Below, one piece after another: positions 1 through 13,500 of a stretch of DNA of 64,000 nucleotides. The notes under the pieces are model-generated. The model was not told the origin of the DNA and searched no databases. It saw only the letters and a program-made list of their open reading frames with translations. The position numbers and the translations under genes were made by a program. The DNA lies in assembly GCA_039619475.1 (NCBI GenBank), contig CM077115.1, positions 416,400,557 through 416,464,556 on the forward strand. Reading direction: 5' to 3'. This stretch comes from Icerya purchasi (lineage: Eukaryota; Arthropoda; Insecta; Hemiptera; Monophlebidae). Position 1 is the stretch's first letter. Each line of letters begins with the position of its first letter.

Positions 1-768
1 GGTAAAAAAGGTACAAACTACGTGGCAATCGTTGGTTTTGTATATTTTTAAGATAATGGCTGTATGCGATTTTTAATTAAGCGAAACTTTTTGTTAGATC
101 GCTGTAGACAAAAGGTTACAGGCAGAGCGGGAATCTTCAGCTGAACGTAAGGACCGTTTGTTGGGTAGACGTGTAGTAATTTACGGATATATCAAACAGA
201 TTGAAAGTGTATAAACGATATATAAATTAATTAAAAAGGTTTTCGGGCATAGATGATCGGCTAAACATTAATAATGCAAATAAAGTCATACGTAGTGCAA
301 GGTCAGAATTAATTTTGATGAAAACAATGTGCTTTTCGGAAATGAAGCTCAGTTGACTGTAAAAGTATTTCAGCAAAGAAGGTGAAAGTATAGAAAACAA
401 TTTCACAGTGCAGACATAGTATCGAATTACTGTATAATCGCAGCTATTTGAAAAAACGTTACATCCTGAATAATGGAAGTTTCATTTAAATTTTGCTGCA
501 TGGACCTAGGAATATACTTGTATTACAAAAAAAAAAACAAAAAAAAAAAAACGCCATATTCCTTAGCAAACTCTTTAACAATCTCAAATAGTGACACATT
601 TTTTATGTAAATATTTTTCCACTTACAGCTAAATATAAAGTAAAAAAAAAAAATCGTTAAAAAAGAAAACAGACCTGCTCAATAATTACCTGGGGCCGAT
701 TTAATTCATTATTTAAACTCCAATATGTATTTCAAGACTGTAGATAGTGTACGTGAAATAAATAAAAT
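1..768. other. unassigned AT-rich DNA
   Basis: I see no gene. The stretch has A-runs near 529-552 and 643-653 and no open frame with recognisable motifs. It ends where the 5'-truncated family A LINE begins. Confidence 0.5.
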
Positions 769-2520
769 TTGTTTATTCGCTCGCCTAATGTTTTGTACCT
801 TGCCATTAATTGGTCTTTCATCTGTGTGTTCGGTGTATATCAAAGACTTTCTGTAGTTGTTTCATTTCGTCCTCTTAACCGTTCCTTAGTTAACCTTTTC
901 CTGTGTCAACTCCCTATTCCTCTAATTAACTCCTTCTCCTACTTTGGTGTCATTCTCAATAGTAATTTATCTTTTTGCGATCATATCAACTATCTATGTA
1001 CATCGGCTCTCAAGAGATTAAATTTCCTAAAAACGTTGTCCCCCCCGGAAATGGGGTAGCGATCCGTATATTCTCCTCACACTTTATAGATCCATTATTC
1101 ATTCTAAATTGGACCATTGCTCTTTTCTTTATGACAGTGTTTCCAAATCCCCCTCCTTACCAAACTTGATCGCATCAAAACCTCTGTGTTGGTGCTCTGA
1201 TTTCTTCTCTAACTCCAGCTCTCCTGGCCGAAACTGACTTCCTTCCTTTATCTATTCGAAGACTTCATCTTGGTGAAAGATTTATGATTAAACGTCTTCA
1301 TATTCTTCACTCGAAACTCGTGAATTCCAATCAATATATTCTGGGCAATTGGCATTTCTCTCCACGAAAAAATTTTCTCACTTTATCCTCTCCTATAACA
1401 AATCCGCGCACTTCACTTACAACTTCTTAGAACTGTCGTTTTCTCCTAAGCTATTTTCTCTTCCCTCTAATATTAAATCTCTTCCGCTCATGTAATACAT
1501 AACGAATTTAAGCAAACTCCACACTCACCCTTTCCAGCTCACAACACGGTTTCTACGAATGGCTCAAAATCTGCTTCAGGTGTCGGAGCTACTTTTATTC
1601 TTCCTGATATCGACTATTCTGAGTCTTTTCAGTTCCCTTCCTTTTCTTCTCTCTTTTTATCCGAATCCATGGCTATTTTACGTGCTATCCTTTTTATATC
1701 CTCAATATCCAATTTATCAAAATTCGTCATACGCTCTAATTCGAAAAGCGTTTTACTAGCCATCTCGTCTCCCTTCCCTAAACGCTCTCCAGCTCCTATT
1801 ATCCTTTATATTCGTTCCTTAATTTATAATTTATTAACATTCCGTTCTATCCTAATTGACCTGCTCTGAATTCCGGGCCACTACGGCATCGTTGGTAACG
1901 ATTTTGCCGATTCTTTGGCATGTCTAGCTGCAGTAAATTGCCGTTTCATAGACAGATTCCCCTCCCAATGTCTTTGCCTTCACTTTTATCGTTTTCACCA
2001 TAACTTTTGGACTGATCTTTATTCGTCTCTTTTCTCCAATCCTAACTCCTTCTACCTTGCTATACAATCTTCTCCACCCACTTTTTCCTGGTTTAATAAT
2101 TTTTTCTGCATCAGCCGTTCTGTTATTTTTTTCATAATTCGCCCCCGCTTTAATCACAGTCTGCTTCCTGTCTCCCTCTTCCGTTTTAATATTGTTCAGT
2201 CTCCCTTGTGTCTCTTTCGTCCTCCAATCTTAAATTTGACCTGTGATGTAAATCACCTTCTATTCGAATGCTCTTCTATCTCTTCGGAATGCGCAATCCT
2301 TTATTCTAATTTGCTTGGCCCTGGCTTCCCGACTCCTTACTGTGCCCACTACATTCTTGCTCTTCCTTCTCCTTCTGTTCTTCCTGTATTAGCTAACTTC
2401 ATTTCTTCTGTTTCTAATCGCTTCCTGATATAACTTACAAATTGCTGCGTTTCATCATTCTGTTAGTCCTTTGTGTTGGGTAAATGTCCTGTGTTGATGC
2501 GCCCCCAAAAAAAACAACAA
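769..2520 (+). mobile_element. 5'-truncated family A LINE, copy A1 (RT thumb, RNase H, C-terminal zinc knuckle)
   Basis: This is a decayed non-LTR retrotransposon ORF2. Translation shows, in order, the end of the reverse transcriptase (SYFGVILNSNLSF, then ALKRLNFLKTLS, about 925-1050), the post-RT region (LLTLYRS-like and LCVGALISS-like, about 1075-1215), an RNase H domain (TNGSKSASGVGATF at about 1555; ISESMAILRAI at about 1660) and the RNase H end PGHYGIVGND..ADSLA (1870-1920). The C-terminal knuckle is CDVNHLLFEC (about 2240-2270), and a stop follows near 2433. Several frame changes and an in-frame stop before PGHYG make it a pseudogene. The canonical TDGS is TNGS here, so a catalytic aspartate is changed. 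The 3' end is a short A-rich tail at about 2507-2520. RNase H points to an I, LOA or Nimb type clade; the exact clade is uncertain. Confidence 0.85.
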
Positions 2521-2522
2521 CT

Positions 2523-2600
2523 TGTATATGTATATATATATATATATATATATGCATGTATATGTATATGTATATGTGCACGTATATGTATATATATTGA
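2523..2600. repeat. (TA)n / TATG microsatellite
   Basis: A run of alternating TA followed by ATGTAT-type interruptions, immediately downstream of the A-tail of the LINE at 769-2520. Microsatellites commonly grow from LINE tails and flanks. Confidence 0.85.
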
Positions 2601-4199
2601 CACATTGAAAAGCTTAATTCTCCCTTTTATTAGTAGGTAATTTTCTGTACGTTTTCTCGCATATCTCGATTATCCTCAAGGTCCTTTTTAAATAGTGGTT
2701 TGCATCATCCCCGCTTAGAAATTTTCCTAGAATTTTTCAAATTACATTGCTGCTACACTATCACAACGTTCTGTAAGTTATAAATTTGCTCTTTTTATAT
2801 AAGATATAATCGTAGAAGGACGAAATCTTATTTTGGAATCATTTTTACACTAGCAATATATATGTATAAATCCACCCACATGGTTTGTTGCGATAACCAA
2901 CAGTGTGCTATTAATTTTAGGATTTCGATTTCTTATCTTTTCTATTTATTTATTTATTCTTTCGTTTATCTTTATTCTTTGTTTTTCCCACTTTTCCCCC
3001 CAGGTTTTTACATTAACGTCTTTTTTTGTCTGTATTTTGATTTATGTTTCTACATAGATGTTATTCCTTTTGATCTTTTTAATATGGATCCTGGACTCAT
3101 CCTGAAATTTTGTCCATCACGAAAAAATGACATAAAATTTTATCAGCGATTTTCACTTACAACTAGTCGGTAGCTAGGATAGTGTTTGTAAACATTTTGT
3201 TCAATTTGTGATCAAAAGTTTGATTTGATGTTTTTATTGAAATGAAATTCTTCACGCACCATGCGAAACGTGCAGAGCTACTGTTTTTTTTTTGTTTTTT
3301 TTTAGGCATACCAGATACATTATATATATATATATAAACATTATTAAATGCGGCACTTATTTATTTATTTAAAAAAAACTTTATTTTCACCTAAAAATAT
3401 TCCATTAACGAAGTTCCAAGGACTCATTTTATTGGTATGTTTATCTGCATAATATCCGAGGGCTTTAATCAGGTGATCTCCAGTTTCCATTCCGAATCCA
3501 TATTATTTATGTTGGTAAGTATAGTTCCCATGGCAATTGCTCGTGGGTGAACGTCAGTCGGTGTGATTTAAGCTACTAGTTTAACGTTCACAAGCAGACG
3601 AGTTTGACTACCCTGCTTTGTTGGTGATTCGTTGTACAAGTTCAAAATTTGCCCTCTTACAGAAAACCCGTGTCTGATATTCAAATTTATTCGTTTGCTA
3701 AACGCATTTCTTCGATCACCGAAATGTCAGCTTGTTGACGTTTACGCTAGCGATGTCCTCCGTGTTTAGCATGTTGGAAGGCGGTTCCGTAATTTTAATA
3801 CCACTCGTTCATATTTAAAGGCGCGAATCGGCAGAACTTCCGTTGTAATTGACAAATTACTGAGTTGCGTTGAAAATTCAGATTCTTTTCGTCGCATATT
3901 CTGAAATTGAAGCTGCAGTTTTCCAGGTGGTATTCCTCATTCGTTTTTGCAAAAAAAAAATTATTCTTAACGAGTTGAAATTTTTTAGAGTTTACGCAAA
4001 TCCGATTTGGGCAAAATTTTTCGAATTAAGTTGTAACCGCGATCGAGACTTGAAGATATGAAAAAACGATACAGGCTAAACACAATAGTCTTCACGGTGG
4101 AAACGCAAAGAATCAGCGCGACAAATAAAGTTTAGGTAGACTTTTTTTCATAACAAAAAATCATGGCGGCTGTATTTTGAGATAATGAAGGTATCATCA
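2601..4199. other. unassigned AT-rich DNA
   Basis: No gene is recognised. The 103-codon frame at 2862-3173 is dominated by F, Y, L and I from T-rich DNA and has no motif. There is a small (TA)n run near 3323-3337. Confidence 0.5.
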
Positions 4200-4450
4200 T
4201 TTTGGCTGAATTTATGGCAGCGTGACCAGACGATTAACAGGAACAGGTACAAAGGCAAACGCTGATTAATTTGAGGAAAGCGATAAAACACCAACGCTTA
4301 CGAAAATTTGGACACCCTCAACTGTTGCACGGTAACATATATACAGAAAACTCTGTCAACGATCTTATTATTGCAACAAAGTTTAGTTGGCCCCATCTGA
4401 CATAGCACCAAGCGATTTTATTGTTCCATTTAGAAAAAAGAGAAAATTTA
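4200..4450 (+). pseudogene. mariner-like transposase remnant
   Basis: Fragments of a Tc1/mariner transposase occur in successive frames. First DQTINRNRY (about 4226-4252), matching the usual QTITGDRYR; then LINLRKAIKHQRL (about 4264-4302); then LLHGN, where the family has LLHDNARPH; and finally LAPSDIAPSDF (about 4387-4420), matching YSPDLAPSDYHLF, which carries the third catalytic aspartate. Frameshifts separate the pieces, and the second catalytic aspartate position reads G. No inverted repeats were found. The remnant stops where the reverse-strand LINE tail begins at about 4458, suggesting that LINE landed in or beside it. The call rests on short motifs. Confidence 0.6.
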
Positions 4451-4457
4451 GTAGGGG

Positions 4458-5700
4458 ATTTTTTTTAAATTTTTATTTTCTTTTCTTTGGCGCGTTAACC
4501 AAGGACCTTCACCCAAAAACAAATAGTAAGGAAAGAAGTCGGTTATATTTTAATCCGATCAGAAATCTTTGATAAAAAGGAACAAATAGGAAAAAATAGC
4601 AGAGTAATAACTCTGGCAGGGAAGGAAAAAACAGGATATAAGAAGCACAATACGGAGCAAGAAACTCAAGCCACAACAAATAGGAATACAAAACAGAACG
4701 CTCCGTAGAAAGAGATGAACACTGGAAGAACAAATGATCGGCGTCGCAAATAACCGCATTATCAGGATTGAGAGGACAGTATGAGGAGGAAATCTGGAGG
4801 AAGGCAGCAGAGAATGGCCAAAACGCATACGAACAACGGGAACAACATTAGAACGTCGAAGAGAGGGATGCAAAAGAAGTGCCACGAAAATAGGGCGGGA
4901 GAGTAGGTTGAACAAACAGATGAAATGAATAATTATTAGAAAAGGAGAAAGCGTCAATATCCGATACCATGATGTGATATGGAAGCTTTTACATATCGAT
5001 AAGAGGTTAGCGGATGGAATTTCTTCAAAAAAAAAAAAAAGCGAGAAGAAGCAGCAACCCGAGCCGTGCTTCATTACCAAATAGGCCCGAATGGCTACGT
5101 ACCCACAGCAAATCAATGTTAATGGAACGGAAAGAGGAAAGATGTTAACGTATATCAGGAAGGGGAGAAGATATGTCCTAAACGGCGCTCAAGGAGTCAA
5201 AGATAATTAAAAAATTGGAGGAAAGGTGATTCGAAGAAATGTAAAAACAATAGAACGTAGGATAGTCAATAATTCGTTTATGAATATGGAATAGGTAATA
5301 AGGAAGAAGAAAAGATTAAGTTAAAATCAGGAAACATGAAGGAAGTTCCAACACCACTAGAATCGAACCGTCCGTGTAAATGGTAACATGAGAGGGAAAT
5401 AGGGAATTGATTGCGCTGTAGAATACCTGTTTAATTATAGCTTAGGGGAGGTTTTTAGAAAATGAGGGAAGAATAAATACCTTTTTTGAGGATGATGGCA
5501 GAGATTAGTGAAGTTAAAGGAAAAATAGGGGAGATTATTAAAGGAAATAGTGTAAGGCTAAAATGAGACAATATGAAATAAAGGCAAGAATAGGGGTTTT
5601 GTTAGAAGTGAAGCGCCAGCTATTATAAATCGAAAGGAAGGACCGAACAAGAGTAGAGGACGCGAGTGAAAGACGTTTAACAAGGAAAAGATAAACAAGA
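4458..5700 (-). mobile_element. 5'-truncated family A LINE, copy A2
   Basis: Reverse-strand relic of the same LINE family. Reading down from about 5700, it shows RNase H IYTDGS at about 5360-5390, IFDSLSAV at about 5170-5195, WVRSHSGLFGNEA at about 5085-5125, and a C-terminal region ending in a knuckle equivalent to CDADHVFFQC near 4740. The stop is near 4560 in the best frame, followed by a 3' UTR nearly identical to copies A4 and A5, and an impure T-rich (A-tail) stretch at about 4459-4487. Frameshifts and stops show that it is dead. It keeps the RNase H TDGS that copy A1 has lost. Confidence 0.8.
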
Positions 5701-5766
5701 AGAGGAGGAATTGCTTAAACATTAAGTTATTTCAATTTTCAAAGAGCTAGAAATTTTAATAAGAAC

Positions 5767-5768
<2 letters not shown>

Positions 5769-5830
<62 letters not shown>
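5769..5830. repeat. (TA)n microsatellite, about 31 units
   Basis: Uninterrupted alternating TA, just beyond the 5' limit of LINE copy A2. Confidence 0.95.
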
Positions 5831-5831
<1 letters not shown>

Positions 5832-8800
5832 GATTAAAACTGCAAAATGCGATAAATGTTTAAATTTGGAAGATAATTACGTCCAAAAAAAGGGGCAAAA
5901 ACTAGAATGTTAAACGAGCTAAATGATTTTTAAGATTTATTTTTCGTTCATTTCTACGCGTGCACGAAGGGTGGACCAAGTGATGAATTAAAATTTTATT
6001 TTTAATTCCACTATAATTTTTTTTTGTCATCTAATGTTGATAAATGTTAATTTTTTACGCTTTTTTCTCTTTTTTAATTAATTCATCAATTTATTGCTAT
6101 TCCATTTGTTCGGCCTTTGTTAAATTTCTAGAGATATTTAGTTTAGTTCGGCCTTTAAGATAACCCCTGTGGTTGTTCATTAAATAGAGAAAAGTTGATG
6201 ATATTTTCCAGCTTTATCATTTTTACTAGCTAAGGAATGAGCTTGATTAATGTGTAACGGATGCGGTGCTGCAAAGTTAAAATTGCTTGGGGGGCCGAAA
6301 ATGGAATTCAGACTTATCGACGAGAAAGAATTGTTTTGTCGTCGAACCTGATGAGTCGTGCTCGGAGGAAATAACTCATTTCAAACTAATAATAAGCGCC
6401 CAAGTTTCACAATTACTGTATCTGCAGCGGTGTTTAATAAATTATTCCGCGCCACGGCTTTTTAACTGGATTCCATTAGGCGTGGATCGGAGAAAACACA
6501 GGTAAGTAAAAATGAAAATACAGTAATTACATTTTTTGTGTAATTTTTAATTGTTAAAAACGATGCAAAGTTAAGATTTATTGTTATTAATTGATAATAA
6601 AATTTATTTCTTTATTTTCAGATAATAAGAGTAAAGTTATAAATACTCAGCAGGATATTTCAATACCGAAGACATTTAATTGCGTGCTTCTGAATTATTT
6701 ATCCGGAGCTGTTTTACACTCGCAACTGAAGAGCTTGGCTGTTTTTAACAGAACGGTGTCCAGGTAGCTGCTACAGTCCTGACAGGGCAGCTGGTACGAA
6801 TACGGATCGAGATTTACGGTTCTGGTATAATTGAAGATAGGAAAATCAGCAATAATAGGCTTACGACAGCAGTGTAGACAAAAACCTGGAGCATTAGAAC
6901 GAAAGGATATGTGTAAAAATAAGTCTCAGTTAGGTGCGTCCGATGCACAATTTACAAACGATTTTTCCCTTTCGGTTAGGCCTGCTAGATAATTTTACGG
7001 TTCCTCGTTGTTTCTTCAATTGATGCAAGTTTATTATTAATTTAGGACTAATATTGCCTTAAAGGCTGTTAATTATTCTGCGGGAACGTGATGAAATATT
7101 CCGTTTTGTAGTGGCAGTCTCCGGAAGGGTGTTTTTCACCGCCGTATCGACTAAATAAATTAGTGCGCGACATGGGATCCATAAGAATATGACTATTGCG
7201 CCTTGAGAAATAATTATTAGTTCGGACATCAGTATGCGCAGAAGAAATGGATAATTAGAGAATTGGTTTGAATTTTTAGCACTTATAATGAATCGGTCGC
7301 TATTAGAACCGATTTTCGTTTTAGAAGTACTGCGTGCTCTAAACGCAGTCAGATTGCAGATAATTCATTGAGGTATAATTACCGAAACTGGATGATTGAA
7401 TACTATCCGGACCGATTGAAACATAGAATGAACCTGCGTACTGAGTACATTATAAGAACTGGAGTCTCCTGAAGTTAGAGGATATCCGAGCTATCTGTTG
7501 TAATAGCTGTTTGGGGAGTGTAATGTTTAGAATGAATAGATATGAGGTTTGATTGTAATAATATTTGAATGTGGAAAGAGGTCAAATTTATTTTGGATGT
7601 TCTGTTTGAAGGTATGTAGCATATTTGCTTTATCGGATTTTCGATTCTACTATTTTTTTAAAAGATTTCATCGAATATTATAGGATGATAGGAAGGTAAA
7701 ATTTAAGCCATCTAAGTTTAAGATTTGAATACGTGCTTCGGCGGAAATACGTGAACAGGGGCTAGTTGTAAAGATCTCCGTTCGCGCATATAGAATGCAT
7801 TGGATAAAGTATATCTTGAATATACAACTATTGTCGTCCCCATATACTTCATAATGTAATAGTGTAAGTATCAAGGTTTTAAAATAGTAGTACTTTGCGA
7901 TTGCACTCACACGAGATATGTGAAAGATCTTTTCCATAGCATATTTCGATTTTAAGTTTTCATCCAAAATTATACCAAGAAGAAAACGTATACTTGTAGC
8001 TTATGAAGGTTACCGATAAATTAAATGGAGTTTCGCAAAAGGCGTGTCGGGTTCCTAGTGGGGTTGTTGCATATATTTCTACTAAAATCGTCAACAAACA
8101 AGTTGTTCGAGATAAAGAAGGGAACTATGGAAGTTAGTTCATTTATTACTACCGTAAATAACATTGAGAACGAATCAATTGGTTTTTCAAAGTTGCCTAT
8201 CTTAACTTGACATCCGAGAAAAAATATGCCCTAATGCGAAAATAAAAACAGGTCACAATTAATATTAAATATGAAAAATGTTAAAAAGTAAATGTTCAAT
8301 CAGGTTTACAAAATCACGTACGCAATCTTCATGAAAAAAACCTGAACTCTGCTTTTAAATTTTCTTCTTTATATTTTTTACACACTGCGAATAATATTTA
8401 ATTAACCGGTTACCTTGAATTGTTCGCTTACGTTTTTATACTTTGTCGAAATTTTGCTTCTTATTTCAATACCGTAGAAATTTTTTTCCGCTATTTTTTC
8501 ACGTACCATTTGCAAGAGTTCAGGAATATTTTTATCTTCAAACGACGATTCAATTTCGATAGTCGCCACAATTCTTCGTTTTATTTAAGGACCGACGAGA
8601 CAGATAATTACCGAATCATTCGATGTTCCGTTTTATATTATAATAACGCCCGTCATTATTGAATTCAGGTCGCATTCGCATTTTTCAGATACTATACATT
8701 CCGGTAGTTTATTACAACCGATTAAAAATTCTGCGTAACAGCAATCTGAAGGCATTTTGGCCTTTATAGTCTATTGCTAATGTGAAAACACTTTTACTCG

Positions 8801-10072
8801 GCGCGTTACTTTTTGCATATTGATATTAACTGGTTCGGTATAATTCGTGTTGTTTTAAATTGAAGCATTTTGCTTTAGCTATTTTTTTTCTTGGATTAAC
8901 CTTAATTTATATACATACATATAATGTATATATATATATATTTATTTTTAAATAAATCATAAACACAAAAATATAGAAAATATAAAAATTGTATTTTAAA
9001 AAAATTCCGGCTTTTTTCGGATAATTTGATTTACAATCAGGATCATTGCTATGATCATGCACCAAGTTATCCGAGTGTAGTCAGTATTTTTAAAAAATAC
9101 AATTGTTTTATTTTGTAAGTTTTTCTATTTATAATGTATCTATATAAAATTTGAAGTTCATACATAAGTTTATTATATAGTTTCACTACAGAATATTATA
9201 CACTAATATGAACACTTTATTTATTTTTAATTAATTGTTCGGGGAAGCTGCTATTATGATTCGATTATTTCCCTGATTTACCTCGATTTTTGCTTGATAC
9301 AGATCCATTGGGTCTCTGTTTCAGTTAATTGTGTTAATCAATAGAATTTTATTTTTCGAGAGAAAATGTCGTAAACAAATAAAAAAAAAAAAATCTCCAC
9401 CCTCGAAGGAAGCTGAACTGGAATTCTTGGAGAATCGCCACCGTCGTTTGACCCTGGGGTATTTCGTCTTCAATTTCGTTCGCAGAATTTATACAAAATA
9501 ATTTAACTTTAATTTTTTAAGAATTTATTAGTAATTTCAGTTTGGCGACTAGACAAAAAAAAACACAACGAAAAATGAACAAAATATTTTAGGTTGGATC
9601 TCGGAATTTTGACTATGTAAAAAAAAAAAAAGATTCTAAACAAAACAACATGAATCGCTACCAGAACTGAACTTAAAGTTTCCGCAAATACGGATTTGAC
9701 TAGCATCGGCAGTGTTACGTTAGCGCCGAGATCGTGGGATCGCTTTTCGATAGACAAGCACGATTTTAAAAATAATCAGAAAATTAAACAACAGAAACGT
9801 ACATTCCGAGGATCGTATACGTAAAACCGCGATGATATATTTAACGATTAAACTAACTGCGTTCCCGATATGTATATACTCGTATATCTAATTTTTTTAA
9901 TATCTAAAACCATTCTACCCCGATGAAATTAGGCGATTTCTACTGTATTTTTAACGCGTGCCATAGGTGTGAACCACTGCAATAATACACCTACTCCATC
10001 AGATACACTACCGACACTGTCCGATACCGACCGATATCGACTGAATCGGGAAAATACGAAGGTTGATCGTTT
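5831..10072. other. unassigned AT-rich DNA
   Basis: No gene is recognised. It contains the candidate intron at 6502-6621, a (TA)n run near 8928-8941 and several A-runs. Short open frames at 7668-7967, 8025-8210 and 9509-9757 have no motif and no homology that I can name. Confidence 0.5.
6502..6621 (+). other. candidate short intron (non-coding transcript or UTR)
   Basis: CAG followed by GTAAGTAAAA opens the segment, and a T-rich tract ending TTATTTTCAG closes it, giving a 120-nt GT-AG segment of a size typical for insect introns. The 72-codon open frame to its left (6287-6505) runs into the donor, but joining it to the downstream side gives an immediate stop. If real, the intron probably lies in a UTR or a non-coding RNA. 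The evidence is splice-site consensus alone. Confidence 0.3.
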
Positions 10073-10590
10073 TGCTTTTTTTTTTTTTTTAAACCATCTA
10101 ATCTTAACTAGTAAGTTAAATAATTGCTAATTATAATTATAAATTAATGTAAAATTAACATTTAGTCCTGTGACCAAAGCCTCTAAAATAGATAACTTAA
10201 TAAATTAGTAACTACAGGAGGTCCTGCGGTTTAAGTCGCTTTAGACGCCGTATGTCCCCACTTGTAACTAGAAGTCGAACCGCATCAAGATTGTTGTGCT
10301 GACGAAGCCGCTTCTCATGAGCAATCGCGAAATCTTTAATTACTTCGCTGACTGGTTTGACTCCAAGATCTCGATGAATATCGTCATTGCGAGAGTAACG
10401 ATACACATTGACGATTGCTCGGAGGATGATACTCTGCTGAGCTTGTATTTTATTGCGATTGGATTTTTTCGTACATCCCCATAATGCTATTCCATTTGTC
10501 CAGATGGGCTTAATAATTTTCTGGTAGAGGAGGCGTTTGCAGTAGACGTCAAAAGTCGAATTCCTGCCGATAAGCCAATATAATTGAGAT
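10073..10590 (-). mobile_element. Jockey-like LINE, 3' fragment of ORF2
   Basis: Reverse-strand reading from about 10585 gives KPIWTNGIALWGC, then a stretch ending RNDDIHRDLGV, then the C-terminal RRLKRLKPQDLL and a stop at 10212. The intact Jockey ORF2 in this window has the equivalent KPIWLYGIQVWG, RNDDIHTDLHA and RRLKRLSQLQL. About 125 codons are uninterrupted, so the fragment is comparatively young. The T-run at about 10076-10091 is its A-tail. Its 5' end abuts the T-run (tail) of the next LINE at about 10591, so one element probably integrated at the tail of the other. Confidence 0.85.
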
Positions 10591-13500
10591 ATTTTTTTTT
10601 TTTTTTAATTCGCTTCCTCTTCATTTTCACGTGGATATTCTATGAAACACCCCCATATCATAGCTGAACTGATAAAATAACAGCTAACATCCGAGAATTT
10701 GAAAATTTGAACCGAATAAATAATTTTTACTTCGCACATCGGAAAAAGATGGCATCCTCTTCTTCTTTATCGTCGTAGCGGTTAGCGATCCACTTAGTTA
10801 CGGTCGCTCTTGAATTCAATTGACGAGCAACCAAACCAGCGCTAGAGGTTTCTCGTACATGCATTTTTCGAACAGCTGATCTCCTACCAGCCATTTTACC
10901 TTCCATGATACGTTGCAGTATCTCATATTTTGATCTTTTCAAAATGTGTCCTAGGTATCACAGCTTCCTTTCTTCGATGCAGTTTAGTTATTCACTCTGT
11001 TCAAAACTCTTTTGTTGGTGACTTTTTGTTTTCAAGGAGTTTTCAGTACACGTCTATATACATCAATTTCAAAGGTTTAATGCGCTTTTCAAAGGTGGAA
11101 TCGAGTGTCCAACTTTTACAGCCATGCAGTAAAACCGAAAATACGTGTAGCACTTTACAATTTTTAATCGTAGATCAAAATGGATTTCCTTCCTGGCGAG
11201 CAAGTTCTTAATCTTAATGAACGTTGATCCTCTATGCTTCAACTTTGACCGTATTTCTTTTCTTAAGATGTAAAATCCTTCTCTTATTAATATTATAATC
11301 AGTTACTTTAAAGATAGATATACTTGCCTTCAAATTGGTGATTCAAAATATTCAAGGAAAATAGCTTGTGGAGTCCCTCAAGGTTCAGTATTGGGGCCGC
11401 CAACTCTCTGGAATATCTTCTACTCAAAAATACATAACAGCTTAGAACAATTTTGCAAGCTCTTAAATATAGAAACAGCTTTAATCTTTACTAACCTAAA
11501 TAAAATTGAATACGTTTGTCAAAAATTGGAGTCCGAGTTGGAAGAAATGGGTCTTACTTTTTTTATTGAAAAATGTAAATCCATTATATTTGGTAAGCGC
11601 AGTGTCTAACGGAAAAAATCAGTAGACTAAAACTTATCTCAGGTCAACCTGTGCAGATAGTTAATAAATTAAAGTATCTTGGAATTGTAATAGACCACGA
11701 GCTGAACTTTTCTTCCCACTTGGAAGAAATAAATAGCAAATGTATTAAAATATAAACTAAACTTAAAAGAATATTACCAAATACCTGTGGGATGTGCAAC
11801 AAGGAAAGGTGTATTTTGTATAAATCCAAGCAATATATAGTTATGGCTCCTGTGTATATATTAATAAGAAAATTCTTAATAAAGTCAATAAACATCAAAG
11901 GAAATATTTATGAAACACTACCTCCTTGTACAGAACCGCTGCTTTCTCTGCTGCTTGCGTCATTTCTAACATAATACCTTTAGACCTCTTTCTAATAGGT
12001 AGTAATACACTAGTTTCAGAATACAGAATTGTAAAAGACCTAAGTCTAATCGAGTCATTAAGATTTATTGAAAACTACGATTCTATAAGGGAATTGGGAA
12101 AATCACCTACTATCAAATTACTTAAACATCATATAAATACAAAAATAATTAAGGCAATCCCGTTGGGACGCGGACTGCACTGGTCAAAAAACCTATAATT
12201 TCTTTCCAGATATTAAAGAAAAGTTAAAAATAAAAAATCCATTTATAACAATCTTTTTCGATGCTCAAATTTTCACGGGGCATGGTGCCATTGGTGAATA
12301 TCTACATAGGTTTAAGTTAGAAAATAGTTCAAATTGTAAATATTGTTAAAAAGGATGTTCTCGACGACATTAATCGTATAATATTCAACTACTCTGCATT
12401 AGTTGATTTAAGAAAACAACTTTCACATTATAATGAAAAAATACATTTTTCATTTATAACACTGACGAATGTGAATGAGTAAACTTCAAATTGGTAATCT
12501 GTATCGCTCTTCTTTTAAGATTGCTATTTTACTTTATTTTATTTATTTTGTATTATGAATTGTTATCTTCATTTATGTTGCATATAATCAATATTACTTA
12601 TTCTACTATATAAGATTAATTGCAACTGGTGACTTAAGTGCTACATCATCAATGCAATTTCATATAATCATTTTAAATGCTATCATCAACCTTTTCATGT
12701 TACATTAAGTATACTGAATATGCTTGTATATCAAATTTATTAATAAACCTGCCCCATCGGAAACGTCTGAGATGGGACCCCCCCACCCACCCCACCTCCA
12801 CCAAAAAAAAAAGGTACTCGAGAATAATAATGTTTAGATATCTGATGAAACCTGTTCCATCTTTGTTTCATTTAATCATATCAAATATTTCCTAGATTTC
12901 TTAGAGGACATCATTACTTTTGTTTTAGACTTGTTTATTTAAAGTTCAAAAGCTTCACTATGGCGGAAAGTTTGCTCCCCATTCGCGGTAGTTCATCTTG
13001 ATTGTGTCTGCCAAAAGAAAACTGTCGTCCGTGTACCGTATATTGTTGATGGTATGACCATTTACTTTAATCTTTCCATCGTTTTCCTCAAAGGTTTTTC
13101 ATTGAAAATTGTCTCCGCATACAAATTAGTAAAGGTGAAGCACCCTTAGCGAACTGCTTTGTTAGTAGTCGTATTATTGCACACCTTCAACTCTTATTTC
13201 AGCTATTTGTCTCCGGTACAGCTGGTTTATAACGCGTAAATTATTTCTGTCGACAGGAATCATCTTCAGTATTTTTATAAGTTTTCCATGCTTCACGTAG
13301 TCGAAAACTTTATGGTAGTCGACAGAATATACATATACATATTATGCGAACTGCAAATAAAGGCTTCGCGAGTACTCGTGCCATTCTTAAAACTGAATTC
13401 GAGTATTTTCTATTCTTTCATCTTCAATTTCTTCGTCGGGCTTATATCCACAGTAGGAGCATACACATTTGTATTATATTGATCCACCGGGGTATCATTC

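Noticed and set aside
2862..3173. 103-codon forward open frame
   Set aside because: Low-complexity F/Y/L composition over a T-rich tract, with no motif.
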